A stretch of DNA of 64,000 nucleotides from Burkholderia sp. Ac-20365. GTDB lineage: Bacteria; Pseudomonadota; Gammaproteobacteria; Burkholderiales; Burkholderiaceae. Positions within the stretch are counted from its first letter, which is position 1. Each line of letters begins with the position of its first letter. The stretch lies in contig NZ_JAAGPI010000009.1 in assembly GCF_017104715.1 (NCBI RefSeq), positions 186,001-250,000 on the forward strand, given 5' to 3'. Positions 17,027-26,591 of the stretch are shown in pieces. A model generated the notes under the pieces. It was given only the letters and a program-made list of their open reading frames with translations, made no database searches and had not been told where the DNA came from. Both the position numbers and the translations under genes were made by a program.

Positions 17027-17200
17027 GGCTCGCGACAGGCGAAAAATGGGGTGGCATGTCAGCAAGCTGTCCCTCGGGGTCGCCGCGTCGCGCGAAGTGA
17101 AAAGAAAGTGCGCAAAATCGATCGGAAGCGGCACGCACAGCCGCACATTTTGTTATAAACGGTCTGCGAAACCGGGTGAGGCAAAAGGCCACCGGTTCGC

Positions 17201-18349
17201 ATGAGTGATAAAAGAATCGACGCGAAAGGATTTGGGATGAGTGAGCCGCAGCACCCGCAGCCGCACGACATGGATACGCATTCGGATCGCCCGCTTTCGG
17301 CCGCGCCGGCTGCCGTGCCGACGGGGTACGACTCGCTGGCGGCCGTCGGCGCGCGTCTCGCGCAGTTGCGCGAGTCGAAGGGCTGGTCGGTCGAGGATGT
17401 GTCGGCGCGCCTGAAAGTGTCGCCGGGCAAGTTGCGCGGGCTCGAAGCAGGCGACCTCAGCCAGTTGCCGGACACCACGTTCGCGCTGGGCGTCGTGCGC
17501 AGCTATGCGAAGATGGTCGGCGCCGATCCCGCGCCGATGACACAGGCGCTGCGCCGTGAAAAAGGCGTGCCGGAACCTGCGCTGACCATGCCGGCGTCGG
17601 CGGGTACCGACCTGCCGCGCGGGAAAGTGTCGCTGTCGCTGGGTCATAGCGCGCCGCGTCGCCGCTCGTGGCTGTGGGGCGCAGCGCTCGCCGTGGTCGT
17701 GCTGGCCGCGCTGGCCATGTGGCATACGAACAATGGCGAGTCGAACGCATGGCTCGCGCGTCTGAAGGGCATTGCCGGCAGTGTGGCATCAACGGACGCG
17801 GCGTCGTCGACGACGGCCCAAGCGGCTAGCGGCTCGGCCGTGACGGGTGAAATCAGTGCGTCGGACGCGACGCCGCAAACGGATACGCAACAACAGGCGG
17901 CCGCAGACGGCGCGTCGGCAACGCCGATGCCCACGCCGCTGCCGATGGCAGGCGCTGCGCCGGCATCGACGGTCGCATCGGCCTCTACGCCGGCTGCGGT
18001 GGCAACGGCATCGGCGCCGAAAGCCGCGAGCGCCGCGCCGGCAGTCGCGGCGGTTGCGTCGGCGGCAGCTGCGGCGAGCGAGCCCACTGCCGCGCCCGAA
18101 CGCTCATCGACGGTTGCGCTCTCGGTCAAGCAGGACAGCTGGTTCAGCGTGCGCCAGAAGGACGGTAAGGAAGTATTCTCAGGCCTCGTGCACGCGGGCG
18201 AGAGCAAGGAAGTCAACGGCGTGCCGCCGCTGAAGGTGACGGTCGGCAACAAGGCGGGTCTCGATTCGATCACGCTGGACGGCCAGCCGGTCGACCCGGC
18301 CAAATATGCGTCGGCGAAGGGCAATGTGGCGCGCTTCGCGCTGCCCTGA
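17201..18349 (+). CDS. rodZ: RodZ-like cytoskeletal protein (HTH + DUF4115)
   Basis: A membrane protein linking the MreB cytoskeleton to the wall elongation machinery. Domain order in the 382 residues is a cytoplasmic helix-turn-helix of the Xre type (about 45-110), one transmembrane helix (about 156-174), a long Ala/Ser/Thr/Pro linker (about 185-300) and a C-terminal beta domain (DUF4115, about 305-382). The linker is longer and more Ala-rich than in E. coli RodZ. A second ATG at 17237 could be the true start. It lies upstream of ispG, as in E. coli (rlmN-rodZ-ispG-hisS). Confidence 0.92.
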   Translation: MSDKRIDAKGFGMSEPQHPQPHDMDTHSDRPLSAAPAAVPTGYDSLAAVGARLAQLRESKGWSVEDVSARLKVSPGKLRGLEAGDLSQLPDTTFALGVVRSYAKMVGADPAPMTQALRREKGVPEPALTMPASAGTDLPRGKVSLSLGHSAPRRRSWLWGAALAVVVLAALAMWHTNNGESNAWLARLKGIAGSVASTDAASSTTAQAASGSAVTGEISASDATPQTDTQQQAAADGASATPMPTPLPMAGAAPASTVASASTPAAVATASAPKAASAAPAVAAVASAAAAASEPTAAPERSSTVALSVKQDSWFSVRQKDGKEVFSGLVHAGESKEVNGVPPLKVTVGNKAGLDSITLDGQPVDPAKYASAKGNVARFALP

Positions 18350-18368
18350 CGCAATTCAGATCGTGTGC

Positions 18369-18397
18369 GTCGCGGCTTTGAGGCCGCGGCGCTTTTT
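18369..18397 (+). terminator. Possible terminator or attenuator between rodZ and ispG
   Basis: A 6-bp GC stem (18371-18376 with 18383-18388) is followed 4 nt later by a T-run. It is weak and lies inside a likely operon, so partial read-through is expected. Confidence 0.45.
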
Positions 18398-18473
18398 CAA
18401 TTCACGCGCCGTATTTCTCAATGGGGCCGGACGCTTTCCGGGCCGTGAGCGGGCGGCGTAAGCGGGTTTATCG

Positions 18474-19787
18474 ATGCATTCCGATCAAGTGAAATCCAGC
18501 AGCCAGATTGTTTCGACCGTGCCGGTGTTCGGCGGTCACGCGCCGCGTCGCCGCTCGAATGCGGTCGACGTCCGTTGGGGCGGCCAGCTCGTGACGATCG
18601 GCGGCGACGCGCCCGTGCGCGTGCAGTCGATGACGAACACCGATACGGCCGACGCAATCGGTACGGCAATCCAGATCAAGGAACTCGCGCAGGCTGGCTC
18701 CGAGCTCGTGCGGATTACGGTGAATACGCCGGAAGCGGCAGCGGCCGTGCCGGCGATTCGCGAACAGCTGGATCGCATGGGCGTGACGGTGCCGCTCGTT
18801 GGCGACTTCCATTACAACGGCCACCTGCTGCTGCGCGACTACCCGGGCTGCGCGGAATCGCTGTCGAAGTACCGGATCAATCCCGGCAACGTCGGCCAGG
18901 GCGCGAAGCGTGACACGCAGTTCGCGCAGATGATCGAGGCCGCCGCCAAGTACGACAAGCCTGTGCGCATCGGCGTGAACTGGGGCAGTCTCGACCAGGA
19001 TCTGCTCGCGCGCATGATGGACGAGAACGCCGCCCGGCCTGAACCGTGGGAAGCGCAAAGCGTGATGTACGAAGCGCTGATCCAGTCGGCAATCGGCTCG
19101 GCGGAACGTGCGGTCGAACTCGGCCTTGGTCGCGACAAGATCATCCTGTCGTGCAAGGTGAGCGGCGTGCAGGATCTGATCGCCGTGTACCAGGAACTCG
19201 CGCGTCGCTGTGATTTCGCGCTGCACCTGGGTCTCACGGAAGCGGGCATGGGCTCGAAGGGCATCGTCGCGTCGACAGCCGCGCTGTCGGTTCTGCTGCA
19301 GCAAGGCATCGGCGACACGATCCGCATTTCGCTGACGCCGGAACCGGGCGCATCGCGTACGGGCGAAGTGATCGTCGGCCAGGAAATCCTGCAGACGATG
19401 GGCCTGCGTTCGTTCTCGCCGATGGTCATCGCGTGCCCCGGCTGCGGTCGCACGACGAGCACGCTGTTCCAGGAACTGGCGTCGCAGATCCAGACGTATC
19501 TGCGCACGGAGATGCCCAAGTGGCGTGACACGTATCCGGGCGTCGAGAAGATGAACGTGGCCGTGATGGGCTGCATCGTCAACGGTCCGGGCGAGTCGAA
19601 GCACGCGAACATCGGCATCAGCCTGCCGGGCTCGGGCGAAAATCCGGCCGCGCCCGTGTTTATCGACGGCGTGAAGGTCAAGACGCTGCGCGGCGAAAAC
19701 ATCGCGCAGGAATTCCAGCAGATCGTGAGCGATTACGTCGAGCGCAGCTATGGTCCGAATGCGGTCCGCGCCGAAGCGACGAACTGA
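18474..19787 (+). CDS. ispG: 4-hydroxy-3-methylbut-2-enyl-diphosphate synthase
   Basis: Converts methylerythritol cyclodiphosphate to HMBPP, the penultimate step of the non-mevalonate isoprenoid pathway, using a 4Fe-4S cluster. The cluster ligands are visible as Cys321 and Cys324 (CPGCGRTTS), Cys367 (MGCIVNGPGES) and Glu374. The 437 residues exceed the 372 of E. coli IspG because of an N-terminal leader and an internal insertion around residues 180-200, typical of betaproteobacterial forms. hisS follows after 32 bp, which indicates co-transcription. Confidence 0.97.
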   Translation: MHSDQVKSSSQIVSTVPVFGGHAPRRRSNAVDVRWGGQLVTIGGDAPVRVQSMTNTDTADAIGTAIQIKELAQAGSELVRITVNTPEAAAAVPAIREQLDRMGVTVPLVGDFHYNGHLLLRDYPGCAESLSKYRINPGNVGQGAKRDTQFAQMIEAAAKYDKPVRIGVNWGSLDQDLLARMMDENAARPEPWEAQSVMYEALIQSAIGSAERAVELGLGRDKIILSCKVSGVQDLIAVYQELARRCDFALHLGLTEAGMGSKGIVASTAALSVLLQQGIGDTIRISLTPEPGASRTGEVIVGQEILQTMGLRSFSPMVIACPGCGRTTSTLFQELASQIQTYLRTEMPKWRDTYPGVEKMNVAVMGCIVNGPGESKHANIGISLPGSGENPAAPVFIDGVKVKTLRGENIAQEFQQIVSDYVERSYGPNAVRAEATN

Positions 19788-19819
19788 TTTCGCTCCATCC
19801 AATCGTCAATCAAAGACAG

Positions 19820-21163
19820 ATGACTGAACAGAAGAAGCAGAAGCTCGAAAAGCTGTCCGGCGTGAAGGGCATGAACGACATCCTTCCGCAGGACGCAGGC
19901 TTGTGGGAATTTTTCGAAACGACCGCGAAGTCGATGCTGCGTTCGTACGGATACCAGAATATCCGTACGCCGATCGTCGAGCACACGCAGCTCTTCACGC
20001 GCGGTATCGGTGAAGTGACCGACATCGTCGAAAAAGAGATGTACAGCTTCACGGACGCGCTCAACGGCGAAAACCTCACGATGCGTCCGGAGAACACGGC
20101 GGCTGTCGTGCGCGCGTCGATCGAGCACAACATGCTGTACGACGGCCCGAAGCGCCTGTGGTACATCGGGCCGATGTTCCGTCACGAGCGTCCGCAGCGC
20201 GGCCGCTATCGCCAGTTCCATCAGGTGGGCGTCGAGGCGCTCGGTTTCGCCGGCCCGGACACGGACGCGGAAATCATCCTGATGTGCCAGCGTCTGTGGG
20301 ATGACCTCGGTTTGACGGGCATCAAGCTCGAAATCAATTCGCTGGGTCTCGCGGAAGAGCGCGCGAAGCATCGCGTCGAACTGATCGCGTATCTCGAGAA
20401 GCACATCGACGTGCTCGACGAAGACGCGAAGCGTCGTCTGCACACGAACCCGTTGCGCGTGCTGGACACGAAAAATCCGGCGATGCAGGAAGTCGCGCAG
20501 AACGCGCCGAAGCTGATCGATTTTCTCGGCGACGAATCGCGTGCGCACTTCGAAGGACTGCAGCGCATCCTGAAGGCGAACAACATTCCGTTCACGATCA
20601 ATCCGCGTCTCGTGCGCGGTCTCGATTATTACAATCTCACCGTGTTCGAATGGGTGACGGACAAACTCGGCGCGCAAGGCACGGTTGCGGCAGGCGGCCG
20701 TTACGATCCGCTGATCGCGCAGCTCGGCGGCAAGCCGACGGCCGCGTGCGGCTGGGCGATGGGCATCGAGCGCATTCTCGAACTGCTGAAGGAAGAGAAG
20801 CTCGTTCCTGAAGCCGAAGGTTGCGACGTGTACGTCGCGCATCAGGGCGATGCCGCGCGCGAGCAGGCGTTCATCGTCGCCGAGCGTCTGCGCGACACGG
20901 GTCTCGACGTGATTCTGCATTGCAGTCCTGACGGTCAGGCGTCGAGCTTCAAGTCGCAGATGAAGCGCGCCGATGCAAGCGGTGCCGCATTCGCAGTAAT
21001 TCTTGGCGAAGACGAAATCGCGAACGGTACGGCGGGTGTGAAGGCGTTGCGAGATGCACGGGCAAGCGATGGAAAGAGCGAGCAACAAACGGTGCCGCTC
21101 GAAGACTTGACCGAACATCTAATCAATGCGATGGTTGCGTCCACCGAAGACGGCGACGACTGA
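19820..21163 (+). CDS. hisS: Histidyl-tRNA synthetase
   Basis: A class II aminoacyl-tRNA synthetase of 447 residues. The conserved opening GVKGMNDILPQDA, class II motif 2 (FRHERPQRGRYRQFHQ), the histidine-binding LVRGLDYYNLTVFEW, and motif 3 near AAGGRYDPLIAQLGG and GWAMGIERI are all present, followed by the C-terminal anticodon-binding domain (about 330-447). HisZ, a paralogue of this catalytic domain, is encoded 8 kb downstream in the same window. It belongs to the operon that runs from rlmN to der. Confidence 0.98.
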   Translation: MTEQKKQKLEKLSGVKGMNDILPQDAGLWEFFETTAKSMLRSYGYQNIRTPIVEHTQLFTRGIGEVTDIVEKEMYSFTDALNGENLTMRPENTAAVVRASIEHNMLYDGPKRLWYIGPMFRHERPQRGRYRQFHQVGVEALGFAGPDTDAEIILMCQRLWDDLGLTGIKLEINSLGLAEERAKHRVELIAYLEKHIDVLDEDAKRRLHTNPLRVLDTKNPAMQEVAQNAPKLIDFLGDESRAHFEGLQRILKANNIPFTINPRLVRGLDYYNLTVFEWVTDKLGAQGTVAAGGRYDPLIAQLGGKPTAACGWAMGIERILELLKEEKLVPEAEGCDVYVAHQGDAAREQAFIVAERLRDTGLDVILHCSPDGQASSFKSQMKRADASGAAFAVILGEDEIANGTAGVKALRDARASDGKSEQQTVPLEDLTEHLINAMVASTEDGDD

Positions 21164-21239
21164 TCGCGGCGTCATTCAATGGGCCGCGCGCGTCGTGGCC
21201 TCAATCAGATAAGGCACCAGGAAAGGAAATCGCGTCGCG

Positions 21240-21866
21240 ATGAGTTACCACGACGAACAAGAATCGGTTGAAAGCCTGAAAGCATGGTGGGCGCAGTGGG
21301 GGAATGCCACCACGTGGATCGTGCTGGTAGCGCTCGTCGCTGCCGCAGGCTGGAACGGCTGGAATTACTGGCAGCGTCACCAGGCAGCGGAAGCGGCCGT
21401 GCTGTACGACCAGGTTCAGCAAGCTACGGCGGGCTCGGACAAGGCGACGATCACGCGCGTCGCCGCCGACATGGAAGACAAGTTCAGCGGCACCGCGTAC
21501 GCGCAGATGACGGCGCTCGCAGCCGCCAAGGCGCTGTACGAAGCCGGTGACGAGCCTGGCGCGAAGGCCCAGTTGCAATGGGCCGTCGATCACGCGAAGG
21601 ACGACGAGTTCAAGCAGATCGCCAAACTGCGTCTCGCATCGCTGCTGCTCGACGAAAAGGCGTACGACGCCGGTCTTGCGCTGCTGAACGATCCTTCGGA
21701 GTCGTTCAAGGGCGTCGTTGCTGACCGCCGCGGCGATCTGTTCGCTGCGCAAGGCAAGCGCGATGACGCACGCACCGCGTACAAGCTCGCGCTCGACTCG
21801 CTGCCGAAGAGCGATGCTTCGGCCCGTCAACTGATTCAGTTCAAGCTCGACGCGCTGGGCGGCTGA
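21240..21866 (+). CDS. YfgM-like tetratricopeptide membrane protein
   Basis: A 208-residue bitopic inner-membrane protein with a short cytoplasmic N-terminus, one transmembrane segment (about residues 22-40) and a periplasmic helical TPR-like domain. In E. coli, YfgM partners the chaperone PpiD and the SecYEG translocon and assists periplasmic protein folding; its cytoplasmic end also influences RcsB. The position between hisS and bamB matches E. coli hisS-yfgM-bamB exactly, which supports the call. bamB begins about 50 bp downstream. Confidence 0.88.
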   Translation: MSYHDEQESVESLKAWWAQWGNATTWIVLVALVAAAGWNGWNYWQRHQAAEAAVLYDQVQQATAGSDKATITRVAADMEDKFSGTAYAQMTALAAAKALYEAGDEPGAKAQLQWAVDHAKDDEFKQIAKLRLASLLLDEKAYDAGLALLNDPSESFKGVVADRRGDLFAAQGKRDDARTAYKLALDSLPKSDASARQLIQFKLDALGG

Positions 21867-21919
21867 GCGTTGCACGCCGCTGCACTGTCTGCCGTCACCT
21901 TTTGATTAAACCAACATAC

Positions 21920-23080
21920 ATGCTTCGTTCACCGATGAATCTGCTGAAACGTTACGCCGTGCCCGTTGCCTGTGCGATGACCGTGCTTGCTCTGTCGGCC
22001 TGCTCGTCGTCGAAAGACGAGCGCCGCGTGCCCACGCCGCTCACCGAGTTCAAACCCGTGCTCGACGTACAGCAGGTGTGGACGGCCAGCGTCGGCAAAG
22101 CCGGACGCTACATGTTCTCGCCCGTGACGGTGGGCGACGCCGTGTACGCTGCGGGCGCGAACGGCTCGGTCGCGAAGATCGACGCGAAGACGGGTAAGGA
22201 TGTCTGGCGCACGAAGGTCGACGGCGACCTGTCGGCAGGCGTCGGTACGGATGGCACGCTGACGGCCGTCGGTGGTCTGAAGGGCGAAGTGTTCGTGCTC
22301 GACCAGAATGGCAAGCTCTCGTGGAAGGGTACGGCGCCTGGCGAAATCCTGTCGCCGCCGCTCGTCGGCAACGGTCTCGTGGTCGTGCGCACGGTGGACG
22401 GCCAGATCACCGCGTTCAACGCACAAACGGGCGAGCAGAAGTGGAACTACCGCAACCGCGCGGTGCCGCTGAATCTGCGCGTGTCGTCGGGCATGACGTT
22501 CGCAGGCGACCAGGCCGTGCTGGCCGGTTTCCCGGGTGGCCAGTTCGCTGCAATCAATCTGCAGACGGGCGACGCATACTGGACGACGCCCGTGTCGTAT
22601 CCGAAGGGCGTGACGGAAGTCGAGCGTATCAACGACGTGACGGGTCCGCCCACCCTGGTCGGCGCCGAAACCTGCGCGGTCACGTTCCAGGGCCAGCTCG
22701 GCTGCTTCGATGCAAACTCGGGCCGCGCGCTGTGGGAAAAGGCGTTCTCGAGCACGAGCGGTCTCGCTCAGGACGACCGTACCGTGGTCGCGGGCGACGA
22801 CTGGGCAGTCGTGTCGGCATTCGACGCCAATTCGGGCCAGCAACTGTGGCGCAACGACCAGCTCAAGAGCCGCGACGTCAGCGTGCCGCTGCTGATTGGT
22901 CATGCGGCCGTGGTCGGTGATTACCAAGGTTACGTGCACTTCCTGTCGCGCGACGACGGCACGTTCGTCGCCCGTGCAAAGACGGACGGCAGCGCGATCA
23001 CGTCGGCGCCCGTGCTGGCGGGTGACACGCTCGTGGTTCAGACGCACGACGGCGATCTGTACGCCTTCCGTCCGCGTTAA
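21920..23080 (+). CDS. bamB: Outer membrane protein assembly factor BamB
   Basis: A BAM-complex lipoprotein with an eight-bladed beta-propeller that helps deliver outer-membrane proteins to BamA. With the start at 21920 the signal peptide ends in the lipobox ALSACS (Cys28). The rest is built of repeated PQQ-like blades, with recurrent [WY]-x-x-x-[VLT] and G-x-[LV]-x-A-[FL]-[DN] elements such as ITAFNAQTGEQKWNY and VSAFDANSGQQLWRN. An ATG at 21935 is an alternative start. A GC hairpin with T-run follows the gene. Confidence 0.95.
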   Translation: MLRSPMNLLKRYAVPVACAMTVLALSACSSSKDERRVPTPLTEFKPVLDVQQVWTASVGKAGRYMFSPVTVGDAVYAAGANGSVAKIDAKTGKDVWRTKVDGDLSAGVGTDGTLTAVGGLKGEVFVLDQNGKLSWKGTAPGEILSPPLVGNGLVVVRTVDGQITAFNAQTGEQKWNYRNRAVPLNLRVSSGMTFAGDQAVLAGFPGGQFAAINLQTGDAYWTTPVSYPKGVTEVERINDVTGPPTLVGAETCAVTFQGQLGCFDANSGRALWEKAFSSTSGLAQDDRTVVAGDDWAVVSAFDANSGQQLWRNDQLKSRDVSVPLLIGHAAVVGDYQGYVHFLSRDDGTFVARAKTDGSAITSAPVLAGDTLVVQTHDGDLYAFRPR

Positions 23081-23490
23081 ACGTAGTTGGGCTGTGCGGC
23101 GCGTCGTTGTCGGCGTGTCGCGTGGCGCATCCAGGCCGGCATTGCCGGCCGTATCTTTTTTGATGGCGTCCCGATTCCGGTCGGGCGCAGGCATGTAAGA
23201 AACAAGGTGTCCCATCGCCGGAACCGCCAGCCAGGCTGCACAGGCGGTCATCCAGGACGCGTCGCGCAATCTTGCGCATCCAGGGCGGCGCCGTCGGGTT
23301 ACAGGATTCACCCGGCGCACGCATTCAGGCAGCCAACCTGACATCCCATTCGCATGTGCACGCTCCGCGCGTTCGAATTGGGTCAAATTCGTGATAATTT
23401 TCGTCAAACGCAGCCGTGCAACGGCCGCATGGCGTTGCCAGCGCGGCAGGTCGACCGTTCGATCCCGCGTCTCACTGTGAACAAGATCTG
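23081..23490. other. Intergenic region, bamB / der
   Basis: A 410-bp gap with no supported gene. It holds the likely bamB terminator (23134-23162) near the left side. Near the right side is an AT-rich segment with the inverted repeat CGAATT-6nt-AATTCG (23374-23391) and a GATAAT hexamer (23393-23398), a plausible regulated promoter for der. Between them I see only unstructured GC-rich sequence. Confidence 0.45.
23134..23162 (+). terminator. Probable terminator after bamB
   Basis: A 7-bp perfect GC stem (23134-23140 with 23144-23150) with a tight 3-nt loop is followed by gtatcttttttg. The four bases between stem and T-run weaken it slightly. Confidence 0.6.
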
Positions 23491-24831
23491 ATGAAACCCG
23501 TTATTGCCCTCGTCGGGCGCCCCAATGTGGGGAAATCCACGCTGTTCAACCGGCTCACGCGCTCGCGCGATGCGCTCGTCGCCGATTTGCCGGGCCTCAC
23601 GCGCGACCGTCACTACGGTGAAGGGCGCGTCGCCGGCGAACGTCCGTATCTGGTCGTCGACACGGGCGGCTTCGAGCCCGTCGCGAAGGACGGCATTCTG
23701 TTCGAAATGGCGCGGCAGACGCGCCAGGCCGTCGAAGAGTCGGACATCATTGTGTTCATCGTCGACGGACGCAACGGGCTCGCGCCGCAGGACAAGTCGA
23801 TCGCCGACTACCTGCGCAAGACCGGCCGGCCGATCTTCCTCGTCGTCAACAAGTCCGAGGGGATGAAATACACGTCGGTGGCCGCTGACTTTTACGAACT
23901 CGGCCTCGGCGACCCGCGCGCGATTTCCGCTGCGCACGGCGACGGCGTGACGGAAATGATCAATGAGGCGCTCGACGTCGCGTACGCCGGCCAGCCGGAA
24001 GAAAGCGAGGAAGAGAAAGCCCAGCACGGCATCAAGATCGCGATCGTCGGGCGGCCGAACGTCGGCAAATCGACGCTCGTCAACACGCTGATCGGCGAAG
24101 ACCGCGTGATCGCGTTCGACATGCCGGGTACGACGCGCGATTCGATCTACGTCGACTTCGAGCGGCAAGGCAAAAAGTACACGCTGATCGACACGGCCGG
24201 CCTGCGCAAGCGCGGCAAGGTGTTCGAGGCAATCGAAAAATTCTCGGTCGTGAAGACCTTGCAGTCGATCTCCGACGCCAATGTCGTGATCCTGCTGCTC
24301 GACGCGCGCCAGGACATTTCGGAGCAGGACGCGCACATCGCGGGCTTCGTGGTCGAGCAGGGGCGGGCGCTCGTGGTCGGCGTGAACAAGTGGGACGGCC
24401 TCGATTCCCATGTGCGTGAGCGCACCAAAGCGGATCTTCAGCGCAAGCTAAAATTCTTGGACTTCGCGAAATTCCACTTTATTTCCGCAGCGGAAAAGAC
24501 GGGCATCGGCCCGCTGATGCGTTCCGTCGATGACGCCTACAAGGCCGCGATGGCCAAGCTGCCGACGCCGAAGCTTACGCGCGCGCTGATCGAAGCCGTC
24601 GAGTTCCAGCAGCCGCGCCGCCGCGGTCCGGTACGTCCTAAACTGCGTTATGCGCACCAGGGAGGACAGAATCCGCCGATCATCGTGATTCACGGCAACG
24701 CGCTCGACGCGATCACCGACACGTACAGGCGTTACCTCGAAAACCGTTTCCGGGAAACTTTCGCGCTGACGGGCACTCCATTGCGAATAGAGTTCCGTTC
24801 GTCGACGAATCCTTACGCGGACAAGAGCTGA
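23491..24831 (+). CDS. der: Ribosome-assembly GTPase Der (EngA)
   Basis: An essential GTPase with two tandem G domains that matures the 50S subunit. The 446 residues show P-loops GRPNVGKSTLFNRL near the N-terminus and GRPNVGKSTLVNTL near residue 187, each with its DxxG (DTGG, DTAG) and NKxD-type motifs (NKSE, NKWD). The C-terminal KH-like domain covers about 360-446. The ATG at 23491 abuts the conserved KPVIALVGRPNVG opening; an earlier in-frame start is not supported. hfq follows after 190 bp. Confidence 0.98.
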   Translation: MKPVIALVGRPNVGKSTLFNRLTRSRDALVADLPGLTRDRHYGEGRVAGERPYLVVDTGGFEPVAKDGILFEMARQTRQAVEESDIIVFIVDGRNGLAPQDKSIADYLRKTGRPIFLVVNKSEGMKYTSVAADFYELGLGDPRAISAAHGDGVTEMINEALDVAYAGQPEESEEEKAQHGIKIAIVGRPNVGKSTLVNTLIGEDRVIAFDMPGTTRDSIYVDFERQGKKYTLIDTAGLRKRGKVFEAIEKFSVVKTLQSISDANVVILLLDARQDISEQDAHIAGFVVEQGRALVVGVNKWDGLDSHVRERTKADLQRKLKFLDFAKFHFISAAEKTGIGPLMRSVDDAYKAAMAKLPTPKLTRALIEAVEFQQPRRRGPVRPKLRYAHQGGQNPPIIVIHGNALDAITDTYRRYLENRFRETFALTGTPLRIEFRSSTNPYADKS

Positions 24832-24898
24832 GACAGGACCGAAACGCAGGCTGATTCCCGGCTTGAAATCCGGGCTGAAACCCGCATGTACATTGGGT

Positions 24899-24916
24899 CC
24901 TGGCCGAATGGCCAGG
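24899..24916 (+). other. GC hairpin between der and hfq
   Basis: A perfect 7-bp stem CCTGGCC/GGCCAGG with loop gaat stands in the der-hfq spacer, about 25 bp before a TATAGT hexamer at 24943-24948. No T-run follows. It may mark the der 3' end or a regulatory site for hfq; neither is proven. Confidence 0.35.
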
Positions 24917-25021
24917 CACCGCGCTGGTCAATAAAAATCGGCTATAGTGTAGCGATTGACGGCGGATCTCTTTTTCTTCGCCGACAATAAAGTTAACCTG
25001 CAAAAAAACACGGAGTTTGCT

Positions 25022-25258
25022 ATGAGCAACAAAGGGCAATTGTTACAAGACCCGTTTTTGAACGCACTGCGTAAAGAGCACGTGCCGGTCTCGATCTATC
25101 TGGTCAACGGCATCAAGCTTCAAGGGAACATTGAATCGTTCGACCAGTACGTCGTGTTGCTCCGGAATACGGTGACCCAGATGGTGTACAAGCACGCAAT
25201 CTCGACTGTCGTGCCTGCCCGTCCGGTGAATTTCCACCCGGATTCCGAATCGTCCTAA
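25022..25258 (+). CDS. hfq: RNA chaperone Hfq
   Basis: A hexameric Sm-like protein that pairs small RNAs with mRNAs. The 78 residues are almost all core: Sm1 covers the VSIYLVNGIKLQGNIESFDQ segment and Sm2 the YKHAISTVVPARPV segment, with the uridine-binding Gln8/Phe42/Tyr55-Lys56-His57 set apparently intact. The acidic/disordered C-terminal tail is very short compared with E. coli (102 residues), normal for Burkholderia Hfq1. The start at 25022 gives the invariant MSNKGQLLQDPF. It heads the hfq-hflX-hflK-hflC cluster. Confidence 0.98.
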   Translation: MSNKGQLLQDPFLNALRKEHVPVSIYLVNGIKLQGNIESFDQYVVLLRNTVTQMVYKHAISTVVPARPVNFHPDSESS

Positions 25259-25316
25259 CCCTTCGTCGCGGCCGGTCGAGCGTCGTCCGCAGGCGACACT
25301 GACCGGCTGCTTCATT

Positions 25317-26561
25317 TTGACATCCACCAATTTGATTAACGCCGCGCTTGTCGGCATCGACTTCGGCAAGATCGATTTCGAAGCCAGTCTCGAAGAACTC
25401 AGCCTGCTCGCGCAAAGCGCGGGCGCCCATCCCGCCGTCACTCTCACCGGTCGCCGTTCCAGCCCCGATGCCGCGATGTTCGTCGGCAGCGGCAAGGCTG
25501 AAGAATTGCGCCTTGCGTGCGAAGCGAACGACGTCGATATCGTCATCTTCAATCACGCACTCGCACCCGCGCAGCAGCGCAATCTGGAGCGTGCGCTTAA
25601 CAGGCGTGTCGTCGACCGCACCAGCCTGATCCTCGATATCTTCGCGCAACGCGCGCGCAGCCACGAAGGCAAGCTGCAGGTCGAACTCGCGCAACTGCAG
25701 TATCTCGCCACGCGTCTAATCCGCGCATGGACCCACCTTGAACGCCAAAAGGGCGGTATCGGTTTGCGCGGCCCGGGTGAAACGCAGCTCGAAACGGACC
25801 GCCGGCTGATCGGCGAGCGCATCAAGATGCTCAAGGGCAAGCTCGAGAAGCTGCGTCGGCAGCATGGCACGCAGCGTCGCGCGCGTGCGCGCAACCGCAC
25901 GATGTCGGTGTCGCTCGTCGGCTATACCAATGCGGGCAAGTCCACCTTGTTCAATGCGCTGACGAAGGCGCAGGCTTACGCGGCCGACCAGCTGTTCGCC
26001 ACGCTCGATACGACCTCGCGCCGCGTGTACCTTGGTGAAGAAGTCGGGCAGATCGTCGTGTCGGACACGGTAGGATTCATTCGCGAATTGCCTCACCAAC
26101 TGGTCGCCGCTTTCCGAGCGACGCTCGAAGAAACCATTCACGCCGATCTGCTGCTGCATGTCGTCGATGCATCGAGCGCAGTGCGGCTCGATCAGATTGA
26201 CCAGGTCAACGATGTCCTGCGCGAGATCGGCGCGGACACGATCCGGCAGGTGCTCGTGTTCAACAAGATCGACGCCGTGCCTGAACTGGCGGCCCGAGGC
26301 GACGCGGTCGAGCGTGACGAGTATGGTAATATTTCGCGCGTCTTTTTGAGCGCGCGCACGGGGCAAGGGCTGGACACGCTGCGCGCTGCCATCGCCGAAA
26401 TCGCAACTGCCGAACAACTTCCGGAGTCTGACGGTCTACTGTCAGAGGGAGACCCGAGAGCGGCGGTACTTCATCAGGACTATCGCGATGATGAAGGCGA
26501 AGACCACCGCGACGACCGCAAGATCCCAGACACGGGCGCTGACCCGTTCCAATTGCATTGA
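25317..26561 (+). CDS. hflX: Ribosome-splitting GTPase HflX
   Basis: A GTPase that binds and splits stalled or heat-damaged 70S ribosomes. The 414 residues have the N-terminal HflX domain (GKAEELR region), a helical coiled linker (about 150-195, GPGETQLETDRR), then the G domain with P-loop GYTNAGKSTLFNAL (about 201-214), DTVGFI and NKID. Translation probably starts at TTG 25317, because no upstream or nearby in-frame ATG exists before conserved sequence. It lies 58 bp after hfq and 30 bp before hflK. Confidence 0.96.
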   Translation: MTSTNLINAALVGIDFGKIDFEASLEELSLLAQSAGAHPAVTLTGRRSSPDAAMFVGSGKAEELRLACEANDVDIVIFNHALAPAQQRNLERALNRRVVDRTSLILDIFAQRARSHEGKLQVELAQLQYLATRLIRAWTHLERQKGGIGLRGPGETQLETDRRLIGERIKMLKGKLEKLRRQHGTQRRARARNRTMSVSLVGYTNAGKSTLFNALTKAQAYAADQLFATLDTTSRRVYLGEEVGQIVVSDTVGFIRELPHQLVAAFRATLEETIHADLLLHVVDASSAVRLDQIDQVNDVLREIGADTIRQVLVFNKIDAVPELAARGDAVERDEYGNISRVFLSARTGQGLDTLRAAIAEIATAEQLPESDGLLSEGDPRAAVLHQDYRDDEGEDHRDDRKIPDTGADPFQLH

Positions 26562-26591
26562 CCCGCTGTCTACTCTGGTGAACGAACACAG

